Source of the DNA: Flectonema sp. DT1601
Lineage: Eukaryota > Euglenozoa > Diplonemea > Diplonemida > Diplonemidae
Length of the DNA stretch: 64,000 nucleotides
Direction: 5' to 3'
Assembly: GCA_964019425.1 (NCBI GenBank)
Contig: OZ025821.1
Coordinates: 325,001-389,000 of the forward strand
This document shows, piece after piece, positions 55,022 to 64,000 of this stretch. Under the pieces are notes generated by a model. The model saw only the letters and a program-made list of their open reading frames with translations. It was not told the DNA's origin and searched no databases. Positions within the stretch are counted from its first letter, which is position 1. Every line of letters begins with the position of its first letter. A program made the translations under genes and the position numbers.

Positions 55022-56491
55022 ATGACTTCTTCAGACGTTATCGCCAACGAGGTTGCCGCCGAGCACACCTTCCCAGAAACCACCGAAGGAAAGGTCGCCG
55101 TGCTGACCGAATTCTTCAGCAACCGCCTTCTGTTGAAGAGATATCGTAAGAACACGAGAGAAGAGAACCCGTCGATTGTCCTCGAATGTGAGACGGCTTT
55201 TGAGAAGATCGCCAACCAAGCTGTTGCTGAAGTCGAAGAGGGAGGACCACTCGATGCCATGAACTGGTTGGATGTTTGCACCGAGTTTTCAGACCTTTGG
55301 ATTGAAGTGTCGCACTGGATCTCACCGAAGAAGTTTCGCGAGTTCGTTTCAGAGAACATCGGAGGGGAATGGGTGCGCGTTGAGGAAATCCCAGCTCACA
55401 AGGAGCAGCCTCCAGTTGATTTGAAATGGTACAAAAACCCTGAGGGATGTACTCCTGTTCAACCATGTGTATGCCCATTGTGCAATGTCGTTTGTAACTC
55501 ATACGCTCAGTACAAGGCTCACTCACAGGGAAGAACTCACAGAGCATTAGCAAGAACTCAGATGAAGAAGGGTGTAAGAGTTGTTGAGCCAATCTACGAG
55601 TCTGCAGAAACAGAACAAATGTTCGCCCAGCAGGCTGCTGTTCCATACTACGAGCAGCCACAACACATTCAGCAATCTCAGCCATACGCTACTCCAGTAA
55701 CAATGTACCAGCCTATGCAGACTCAGGAGTGGGAGAGTGCTTCCCACTCTTCTGAACACGATGGATCTCAGTCTCACCACTCTGGATCTTCCCTTTCACT
55801 CCTTGACACTGTTTACCCAGCTAACTCTCTTGGAGAGGAAGAACGCGCTCCAACAGAAGAATACAACAAACTTCTTGCTATCTTAGTTACCATCGCTGAC
55901 AGTCAGCACACTGATGCTCAATTCTCAAAGGCTCTCAGTTTGTCTGTCGCCATGTTCGAGACCTGCCCATACCATGTTGTCATGGCTTTCTTTGACAGCG
56001 CCATTCCAAGTGATCAACCAAAGGATCTTGCTAAGCTTCTCACTATGCTTGTTGAGAGTGAGCCAAGATTTGTTCCAGTCATCTGTGATTACGTTGAAGT
56101 ACACATTCCAGGATTTGGAGGTTACCAAATCCCTAACCAGGAACAGTCATCTTTGAGACTTTACCTAAACACTGTCTTTCAGTACCACAGCTCTACTACT
56201 TTTAATGACTTCGCAGAATGTCAGGCGAAGTTCAAGTACAAGGGATTCGTTAGATTCGTGTCGTACTTGTGTGCTGCTGATATCGTTGACTTTCAGGTAT
56301 TCTGCTGCTGCATTGAGCAGGTCTGCAGAAATGAACCAACTGCAGCTGACATCACAAGTATGGTAAACATCGTAAACGCTGTTAGCCTTCCACAACAAGC
56401 TCAGGAATCTGTATCTGCTACTCTGAAGTCAGCTGTCTCAACTTGGATGCCGGCACGTATTAGCCGTTCGATTGACGGTTTGTTTCAGTGA
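55022..56491 (+). CDS. U1-type C2H2 zinc-finger protein B with helical C-terminal domain
   Basis: 489 residues, one exon, from ATG 55022 (MTSSDVIANEVAAEH). Residues about 20-177 equal the N-terminal part of protein A, including the C-x2-C-x12-H-x5-H finger. The linker is rich in Gln, Ser and His. From about 275 to 489 there is a helical domain (YNKLLAILVTIADSQ, LAKLLTMLVESEPRFVPVIC, FVRFVSYLCAADIVDFQVFC) that could be a HEAT or MIF4G-like array as in translation factors. That last guess is weak. Codon use is G/C-richer than most neighbours, which fits high expression. Confidence 0.85.
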   Translation: MTSSDVIANEVAAEHTFPETTEGKVAVLTEFFSNRLLLKRYRKNTREENPSIVLECETAFEKIANQAVAEVEEGGPLDAMNWLDVCTEFSDLWIEVSHWISPKKFREFVSENIGGEWVRVEEIPAHKEQPPVDLKWYKNPEGCTPVQPCVCPLCNVVCNSYAQYKAHSQGRTHRALARTQMKKGVRVVEPIYESAETEQMFAQQAAVPYYEQPQHIQQSQPYATPVTMYQPMQTQEWESASHSSEHDGSQSHHSGSSLSLLDTVYPANSLGEEERAPTEEYNKLLAILVTIADSQHTDAQFSKALSLSVAMFETCPYHVVMAFFDSAIPSDQPKDLAKLLTMLVESEPRFVPVICDYVEVHIPGFGGYQIPNQEQSSLRLYLNTVFQYHSSTTFNDFAECQAKFKYKGFVRFVSYLCAADIVDFQVFCCCIEQVCRNEPTAADITSMVNIVNAVSLPQQAQESVSATLKSAVSTWMPARISRSIDGLFQ

Positions 56492-57253
56492 TGTTCTTAT
56501 TCCGCTCTCATCACTCCCCCTCCCATTACTTTACTATCCGACTTGTTCTTAAAACAAAAATGGTGTTGAAGAGTTTATTAATGAGGTGGGTGAAACGAGA
56601 ATTCATGGAATAAAAAAAAAAAAAAAAAGAAAAAAAATAACGACAGCTTGTCTGCTCCCTGTCTAATAGTGACCTTCTTTTAACTCTTTTTTGAGTAAAC
56701 GTTAACTCTCATCTTGTTACCAAGTTGATAGTTTTGTCCAAATAAAAGGCATTATATTTCCTGTCCTATCTTCTCATCCCTCATCTTCGCCGCACGCGGA
56801 GATCTTTTCGTTTCCTCTCTTACGCAATTTATTCCCCTTCCCTTTCTCAATCCCCCACTGTGGAGTCACTCCACGGGATTTCCAAATTTCTTATTTTCTT
56901 TTGTTTTTCCCCTCCTTGGCGAGCTGTGTGCATTCCGAATTATTTCCTGTTTTTTTCTTGTAATTTTTTTTTTTTTTTTTTAATTTTTTTTTTTTTATTT
57001 GCTTTTTGTCGCGAGCTAGCAGCAAAAAAAAAAAAAAAAAAACGAAAAAAAAAAAAAAAAAAAAAAGGGAAAACAATGCCTCTCTGAAGTCGTGAGAGGT
57101 TTAGGACTCGTAGAAAGATGCACTCACAGCAACCCTTTCCCTTTATTGATGTACCTCTTGGGAAGTAATTTGATTCGAATTACCTTGTTGGAAATAAGTC
57201 GAGCTCTCGTTCTTATTGATGATAAGATTGTAATTATTATTTTTGATCGTGAC

Positions 57254-57279
57254 ATCACACAGACATCTGGCTGTGTGAT
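57254..57279. repeat. 9-bp hairpin
   Basis: ATCACACAG, 8-base loop, CTGTGTGAT; perfect pairing. Confidence 0.8.
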
Positions 57280-58178
57280 TAAATGTCTTGGTTTTTAGTT
57301 GTGTAGTTGTTCTTCTGAAATGTGAGGGTAAACTTAATTGACACGTTTTCCATTTATTGCTTTGCATTTCGCGGCAATATTTGATCTAATAAAAAAAAAA
57401 AAACCCATTGGCGATTTTGCTTAACTCTTTTTTGGAAGTACAGCCTTTTTTTCTTCTTTTTTTTTAAATTACGAACCCAGTCCGGTACATCCCCCCACCG
57501 CTCTTTTTCAGTGGAGTTACTCTCACTGTTTTTTTTTTCTTTTTGATTTCCCTGTTCCTTGTTTTTTTTCCCAAAAAAAAAAAATACCCCCATTTTTTTT
57601 TTTTTTTTTTCATTATTATATTTTGAAGCAATGTTAGTTTCCAGCTAATGCTAAATCTTAGTCAGTGGGAGTTGCTCTCACTGTACTACAAACTCGCATT
57701 ATTTATCCCTTTTCAGAGACTCTAGTAGTTGTTACTTTTAAAAAAAAATATTAAAATTTTTTTGTATTCATTGTTGCGTCCAATTTTGTTACGCAGGACC
57801 TTTTTTTAAATTAAAATAAATGAAAAAAACAGCGTACTTTTTTTTTTTTTTTTTTTTGTTTAAAATAAAGGCTTTTTTCCTCTCCTAGAAGGCGGTAACA
57901 CTAAGACTCTAATCCCGTTTTTTTTTTTGTTGTTGTGGAGATCGTCCACACGCTTGCGGTGTTTGTCCTATTTGTTTACTCGCTGCAAAGGAAGAGGATG
58001 GGCTTCTTTTATTTCTTGATATGTATTTCCTTCCTATCGTCCTGTTCCAGATAATTGCTTACTTTTCTTAATTTGGGGTCGTACACTTTTTTATTGACAC
58101 ACGGTGTTGGTGTCAAAAAAAAAAAAAAAACTTCCAGGCAGAAATGATGGAAGCGTTTATGGGTCCCCTGTGTGCAAT

Positions 58179-58209
<31 letters not shown>

Positions 58210-58331
58210 GAGAGCTGTAATTTATTTTTTCTGTTCCGATATTTTTTGTCACTTCAAATGTTAAAAAATTTTAAAACAAAAAAAAAAAAAACGACTCAAC
58301 ATTTCGTTAAGTCGAAAAGAATGCTGTTTGC

Positions 58332-58372
58332 CAATCAGCGGGTGCAATAAAATTTTTTCTGCCCGCTGATTG
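58332..58372. repeat. 11-bp hairpin
   Basis: CAATCAGCGGG, 19-base AT-rich loop, CCCGCTGATTG; perfect pairing, the strongest stem in the hairpin field. Confidence 0.85.
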
Positions 58373-58468
58373 ATGAGCGGCTCTTTTGTTTTCCATCCTC
58401 CTCATGAAAAAGTTTTTCCCTTTTTCTTTTTCTTTTTTTAAATTATACATTTTCCTCGATCTAGCTCT

Positions 58469-58503
<35 letters not shown>

Positions 58504-61500
58504 AAACAGTACCCTAATTCAGACGCCGTTTGGTGTGCGAGTTGCTTGCATTTTAAAGTTCGGTGGCATGCGCCGTGTGCCTTTCATTTGGATAAAGGAA
58601 ATGGTTGATTCGTTTCACGGCGGCGTCTGTGGTTCCAACGTCCTTTGTTTTTTTTCTCTTCTGCCTTTTTTTTTAAAACTTTTTTTCCATAAATTTACTT
58701 TTGTTTCTCTTTTTGTATCGATTCGCATGTTATTAGATTGATTATTGTACCAAAGTATGGTGCAGTACAGTCTCGTAGTTCGAATAAATTAAATCATGGG
58801 AGGTAATTAAAAACCTCTCTACCCTTTTTTCCCGTTCCTCCTTCTTATTTGAATTGTTGGTCCAGGTATTTTTTCTTTTTTCTTTTTAGGAGATAAAACG
58901 TTACTCTCCAGTGTTTCTTTTTTTTTTTTAATTTCTTTCCTGCCAACTTTCCCTCTGAATCTTTTTTTTTATTTATTCTTCATGGAAGGAAATAAAAGAA
59001 AAAACAAGGTTGGGAGGGGGAGGGAACAGGATAAAGTTTGAAAAAAAAAAAAAAAAAAGAAAAAAAAAAAGAGAGAAAAAAAAAAAAAATTAATCCGTGT
59101 GACCATCAGAAAGAAGAAGAAATAAAATCCTTAAATAAAACTGCTTTCAAAGCGGTTTCTCTCCGCTATCCTTTTTTTTGTACCTCCCCGGACTGCCAGT
59201 TTCAATTTTTTGCAGTCTTTTTACTTTTTCCCTTTTGTTTCTCACATTTATCTTGTTCTCATTATCATGTTGTTGTTAGCATGGTAGGAATACAGCTCCA
59301 CGTTGTGAGGACCTAAGGGACCTAATTTCCGATATTTTCTATTCCTTTTAGTCAACACTTTAGGAAAAAGGAAAAAAAAAAACTTTTTTATAAAAAAAAA
59401 TTTCATAAATAAAGCAACAGAATACTTATTATTTAGGGGGCAAAAAGCACTTCCCCGTGTGGGTCTCTCTGGTAACTTAATTCCATTTAATTTTTTCTTC
59501 CTCACATTTCTGTAGGTCCAGGTGGAGTTGCTCCACTGTTCTACAAACAAAAAAAAGTATTGGCAGCACTTTAAAAAAAAAAAAAAAAAAAAAAAAAATT
59601 TTTTTTTTGCCGACTCGTGGTGGAGTTTCTCTACCTTCCCGCTCAAGGTTTTCGTTAAAAAAAACTAAAAACTGGAAAAAAAAAAATAAATAAATAAAAA
59701 AATAAAAAAACAGCCTAAAGTATTTTCGGGCTTTTGGGTAATTTGCAGTGTTGGGAATTTCTTCTTTGATTGGCCTTTCCGGGAGTCTCATCGACAAAGT
59801 GCTGTTATGGGAACTCCTGTCAGGTTACTACTAAAGGCTATTTCCACCTGCAAACACTCGCTCCCTTCACTTCTCGTTCATTGATTCCCCCAGTGTGGAG
59901 GTTCTCCACGCAAAAAAAAAAAAAAAAAACGAATAACAAAACTAAAAAAAAAAAAAAAGAAAAAATAATAAAATAAAAAAATTATCAGCAGAACGAAATC
60001 GAAACAAAAAAGTTTGTTGTCTTCGCCCGAAGGCTCAACTCGGCGAGACTAAAATTTAAAAAAAAAAAACCCTTTTGTGTTATCAACATGTCAATGTTTT
60101 ACAGATGATTAAGTGTGCCGTTGTTTCCTTTGAATCTATGGGTTTTGCTTGCATTCCCTTCTTCGGAATGCCAGCGAAATGAATTTCTTTTTCTCTTCCT
60201 TTTTACTCTATCTTACCTGCTATTCTTTCAAATGTCGCAGCGGCACACTAAGTCATTGTTTTCCTTTTTTATCTTTATCCTTGTTACTATGAGGGTTTTC
60301 AATCCATATTATTTTGTTTTATACTCTGTTGCCGTAGTTCTTGGCAACTAGTCTTTTTCACTTTTTCTTTTTAATCGGATGATCGGGAACTGAACTTGCC
60401 GCTTCTTCGATCTCTCCCTTTTGGATGCTGCAGCTACTCAAATGAAAGAATTGTTTTATTAAATTGGAACTACTAATTATGATTCGTGACATTGAGGTGG
60501 AGCTGCTCTACCCTTTGTCGATTCTAGTTAGTTTGTTTTTAAATCTTTTTTTTTTTTGTAATCTGTTGCTTTTGCCTTCCTCGATCATTTCCTCTTTGGA
60601 AGTGCGAAAAAAAAAATAGTTGGGAAGGATGTACAGCAGTTCGCATGTTACTCTATTTTTTTTTTTTTTTTTTTGTGTGAAATTACTTATTCTGCACGTG
60701 TTATGCCTCGTTATGTACTTATCGCATGCTAGTAGTAGCTGTTTTCGCGAGTCTGTTGCTGTGATGTGAGGAAGAGAAACATCTTTTGTGTTCTCTTGGA
60801 CGGCTAATCACTTTAGAAAAACAAAAAAAACAGCTCGTTGATCTTGTTATCTGCATGTTCCTTTTTCTTCTTTAATTATCTTCTTCTTTCTTGTAGTAGC
60901 TGCAGTTTCCCCTGTACGTGATGACTTAATAATATTATTTAAAAAAAAATAAATAAATAAATAAAATACTGAAATCATGTGCAATAAAAAAAAAATTTGA
61001 CAGATTATTTAAAAAAAAAAAAAAAAAAAAAGGCAGAAAGAGGAGGGGAAATAATACAAACGTCCCTTCTCGCGAAATCACTTTTTCCGTACCCATCCTC
61101 CTGCCTTTTATTGTTTTTTTTTTTTCTTTTGCAATATTTTGCAGTAATTCTGTCACAGATATAAATATTTCGTCGTCGGGGTGATCAAAATAACGAACCC
61201 CTGCACGGCTTTAAGGGTTGTTTAATTATTTCTGGGAACCGGTAGCTGTTTCCTACATTCTTTTCCCCTTTTTTGATTCTCTCGTGTTATGGAAGTTTGA
61301 ACTTAATGAGAGAGTCCTCCCCTTCACTTTTTTTTTTCTTTTCCCCCCTGCCTCCCTGAATTATTTGTCGCCTACTGTGAATGAATTTTGGTGACTCTGG
61401 TGGTTTCTACGATGTGATTGTGTTTTTTATTTTATATATTCTGTTCTTTACTTACAATTATTAATGAGGGCACTCTGATGTCACCTTGTGTGAACATTCT

Positions 61501-62376
61501 AAACCTCTCAGGACGTGAGTTGGAACTGTTTTTCTTTTTCAAGTGAGGACTGGACATGTTGTAATCAGATGACTGTTGTCCTTCCTCCTGTTTTGAGATT
61601 TGGACGTAAAAGTTTCAATTCCTCTCTTGTTGATGCAAACCTTCTTCCGTCGATTTCTTGTTCCCTTCTCGGTGACTTTATACTCCCTTAGTGTGCTGTT
61701 ACTGTTTCTCCTTTTTTTTTTTACTTTTACATTGTCAACAAAAGAAATTCGTTTTTCGCCCTTTACTAATTTCTTTTCCTTTTCTGGTCCGGTATTCCTC
61801 ACGAAGCCAGCAGAGACTTTCAGGTAGTGATGCTCACGTGATGTGTAGCTTGTGATTCTGTAAAGTATTGTCTTCACCGTAACAAATAGAATTGTGATGT
61901 TAATGAGGTATTTGTAACATTTGATAGGATTTCAAACCGCAGCCAACAGTAATACGAATCTTCGCCTGGGAAGTCTTTTCCGGTGTAGTTTGCTGTTGGC
62001 TTTGTGTAGAGATAACTTGTTTTGCTCAACAGTCTCCTCATGAATAATGTAATCAATTGTTTTGTTACAGACGTAGACGAGAGATACCCCCAACTTCTCA
62101 TAAGAAAGGAACCCTCTTTCCTTTTCTTTGTTCTAATTTACTGCGAGCTAGAGTATGGGATTTCTGTACTTCGTCGTCATTTGCTCCTCTCCCCCGTTTC
62201 CTCAATTTTCCACCCCCTTCCGCCCATTCTTCAGAATCCTCAGTGATTTTTTATTTTGTTACGTCCCAGCCAGTTATTCAACTTGGCGACAAGTTTTATT
62301 TAATTCTTTCCTCTTCACTATTAGGTCATTGAATCGACGGCAAACTAGTTAGTTTACAGTAAGGAGGATAGTAGCA

Positions 62377-62409
62377 ATGGGTAAGTCTGCACTTCGAGTA
62401 CGCAACTAG
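62377..62409 (+). other. Upstream ORF of 10 codons in the Rictor leader
   Basis: ATG-GGT-AAG to TAG, between the candidate acceptor (AG at 62358-62359) and the main ATG at 62491. It would lower initiation at the main start if the leader is as predicted. Confidence 0.35.
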
Positions 62410-62490
62410 TCGAGAGTCAGTTGCGAATTAAAATATCTTCAAAGGGAGCGGCCTGCGCCTACACCCCTATCCTCCCCAAAATATAATAAA

Positions 62491-64000
62491 ATGGCCGCGG
62501 AAGTAGACTGCAGTAAGGAGGCAGTGACCAGACAACTTCGAGTGCTGGACAGTACGTCAGCATCAGCTCAGGAAAGAGTTCGTGCTATTGATGCTCTGTC
62601 AACTATTGGGAAAGCAAGAACAAGAGAATTACCAGATCCTATCCCATTGGTTAAATGTCTGAGGTGGTTGTTAACATCGAAGAACGTTTGGACCAGAGTG
62701 GCTGCTCTCAGAGTGATTCGATCATTTGCTCATGACAGATGTTTCTTAACTTGTTGTTGGGAACATAATCTCAGCTGGTTTGTAGCTCGTTCAATGGATC
62801 GGTCATCTGACAGAGAGAAACGTGTTGAGAAAGAGAGAGCGCAGGCGTACAAAGTCGTTCAGCGATGTGTTGAATTGCTAGCTGCTCAACACAAAACAGA
62901 TGTTGAGATGTTTGAGAACTACCCCGAGAAAGAACCAAATCAAACTGCGAGGTCTTCTCTTCACGCTGGAAGTTCATTAATGTCAATGTCTCCATTATCG
63001 TCTTCAATGTTTGCAGCTTCTCCATTTGGTAAAAGTATTGAAGGGTCTAGCGCACCATTCTCTGTACCACTACAAGATTCTCTAATAAAGTCACCTCAGC
63101 ATCTTCGTGCTAGTGAGCGTTACCATTCTCATGATACTTCTTCTGGTTCTGGTTCATCAACACACTTGGCTGATCATCATCAACCTGACCTCCCTCGAGG
63201 TATTATTCAAAGATTAGCAACAACAACTGATAACAGAGAAGATGCTTTTAATAAAAAGGTATTTATATTTATCTCATCCATTACAATGTTTTTTATGAGT
63301 CGAGCTGTATGTCAGTTTCTTATTAACACAAAACAGGCGATACCACTCCTTCGTGACTTATTGATAAGTTCACCTTCGAGTGTAAGTAATGGAAATGCGG
63401 TGAAGTCATTGGTAAGTGTGTTATGTGATCCTGAACAAGTTGACTATCACTCGGGGATCATGTGGGCGATAACTTATGCTTTAGACAATCCTGAGAGTAG
63501 AGCTCATATCAGAGTCCAGTTAGACATTCAACAGATCTTCGCACCTTTTGCTGAAAAGATTGGTAAAGACACCAGCGACCTTAAGAAACGATTGAAGTGT
63601 GCCAGAGATAATATATTATTATTCTTCAGATCGTGGTCAGGATTGTTCTTCTTGGCGTCTAATCCAGCAGGTCTCAGAGCATTGGTAGACACGTTGAGAC
63701 TTCCTGGAGCGACATTTCGTAAAATGATGGTTTTTGAAATCATGCATCTGGCGATAAGAAGTGCAGCTCCCCTTCGAGGTATTCCTCTCACAGGTCCGTG
63801 GACTGACTACGGGGACACTACTCAACCAAAAGATGGATATATTCACACAACTGGTCATAACTTTGGGAGAGAAGAAGAAACATCTCAAACTCTAAACACC
63901 TCAACCAGACTCAGTTCTGATGACAGACGTCACGCTACGGTATCAGCCTGTGTTGGATACAGCTGTCTTGATGTGTTTTTAGGTACCCTTCTATTGGTAC
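62491..64000 (+). CDS. RICTOR: Rictor/AVO3-like TORC2 subunit, N-terminal part (3' end outside window)
   Basis: Exon 62491-63258, GT-AG intron 63259-63336 (78 bases, phase 0), then exon 63337 to the window end: 477 residues seen. From memory, the Rictor N-terminal domain is recognisable by FVARSMDRSSDREKRVEKER followed by QAYKVVQRCVELL (Rictor has RSLERD...E..QALKLIRK), and by FRSWSGLFFLASNPAGLRAL with VDTLRLPGATFRK. CLDVFLGTLLLV near the end fits the next conserved helix. Rictor is the scaffold of TOR complex 2, which controls AGC kinases, cytoskeleton and membrane tension. A Ser/His-rich insert (about 165-235) separates the first helices from the rest. The intron has no stop in frame, so retention would still be translatable. 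Confidence 0.85.
   Translation, partial: MAAEVDCSKEAVTRQLRVLDSTSASAQERVRAIDALSTIGKARTRELPDPIPLVKCLRWLLTSKNVWTRVAALRVIRSFAHDRCFLTCCWEHNLSWFVARSMDRSSDREKRVEKERAQAYKVVQRCVELLAAQHKTDVEMFENYPEKEPNQTARSSLHAGSSLMSMSPLSSSMFAASPFGKSIEGSSAPFSVPLQDSLIKSPQHLRASERYHSHDTSSGSGSSTHLADHHQPDLPRGIIQRLATTTDNREDAFNKKVFIFISSITMFFMSRAVCQFLINTKQAIPLLRDLLISSPSSVSNGNAVKSLVSVLCDPEQVDYHSGIMWAITYALDNPESRAHIRVQLDIQQIFAPFAEKIGKDTSDLKKRLKCARDNILLFFRSWSGLFFLASNPAGLRALVDTLRLPGATFRKMMVFEIMHLAIRSAAPLRGIPLTGPWTDYGDTTQPKDGYIHTTGHNFGREEETSQTLNTSTRLSSDDRRHATVSACVGYSCLDVFLGTLLLV

Larger units (their letters stand above)
56860..60512. repeat. Family of GTGGAG-NNN-CTCYAC hairpins (eight copies)
   Basis: Copies at 56860-56874 (loop TCA), 57509-57528 (TTA, one bulge), 57663-57683 (TTG, 9-bp stem), 57934-57950 (GATCG), 59522-59536 (TTG), 59620-59634 (TTT), 59895-59909 (GTT) and 60496-60512 (CTG). 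Flanks also agree: CACTGT-CTACAAAC follows two of them and CCCCCA-TGTGGAG leads two others. Confidence 0.65.
56492..62490. other. 6-kb region without a convincing protein gene, many short hairpins
   Basis: Dominated by A and T runs up to about 32 bases. Between 56860 and 60603 at least a dozen short inverted repeats occur, several belonging to one family (GTGGAG-NNN-CTCYAC). From about 60.7 to 62.3 kb I see no further structure. Short frames on both strands have no coding character. Confidence 0.5.

Noticed and set aside
62378-62490. 5' UTR intron starting at GGTAAGT in the Rictor leader
   Set aside because: No suitable CAG acceptor lies before the ATG at 62491; read as a short upstream ORF instead.

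Overview
The window looks like nuclear DNA of a euglenozoan, most likely a diplonemid. Two near-identical genes encode paraflagellar rod proteins, a family confined to Euglenozoa. Every convincing host protein gene from 1 to 64000 lies on the + strand, as expected for a polycistronic directional gene cluster. Most start codons follow a pyrimidine tract and a CAG, as expected for spliced-leader (SL) trans-splicing. A 29-base stretch at 5978-6006 and a 13-base stretch at 6586-6598 match, from memory, the two halves of the diplonemid SL. Nine short GT-AG cis introns (66-112 bases) argue against a kinetoplastid. All family calls come from reading motifs; no database search was run.

Layout. 1-4.3 kb: end of an acidic protein, then a large conserved protist protein. 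4.3-7.1 kb: repeats, a GC-richer coding-like block and a split SL followed by an mRNA-like body. 7.15-9.5 kb: PPEF-type phosphatase with EF-hands. 9.5-11.1 kb: relic ORF and repeat family R1. 11.15-12.35 kb: three-exon PDZ plus EF-hand protein. 13.6-19.0 kb: two paraflagellar rod genes. 20.3-24.3 kb: a ten-span membrane protein, a membrane-anchored NC-H protein and a PARP16-like ADP-ribosyltransferase. 25.1-30.6 kb: second-largest subunit of RNA polymerase I, with a 200-N assembly gap over its most conserved part. 31-37.7 kb: three tandem secreted proteins with 7-residue repeats. 38.5-39.4 kb: ubiquitin-like plus ankyrin protein. 39.5-47.4 kb: a repeat island holding an M28 peptidase pseudogene, two TA-flanked inverted-repeat elements and an antisense 28S rRNA fragment. 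47.46-56.5 kb: a Cys-run small protein and two zinc-finger paralogues that share one almost identical 470-base block, separated by a 767-base MITE-like element. 56.5-62.5 kb: no convincing protein gene, but many short hairpins, several from one family. 62.49-64 kb: start of Rictor, a TORC2 subunit, running off the end.

The genes do not form one pathway. Themes are calcium-linked and flagellar function (PPEF, PDZ/EF-hand, rod proteins), housekeeping (Pol I, TORC2) and secreted repeat proteins. The most unusual material is non-coding: the split SL, the rRNA-carrying inverted-repeat element, the hairpin field, and the contrast between A-rich cis 3' splice sites and pyrimidine-rich trans-splice sites.
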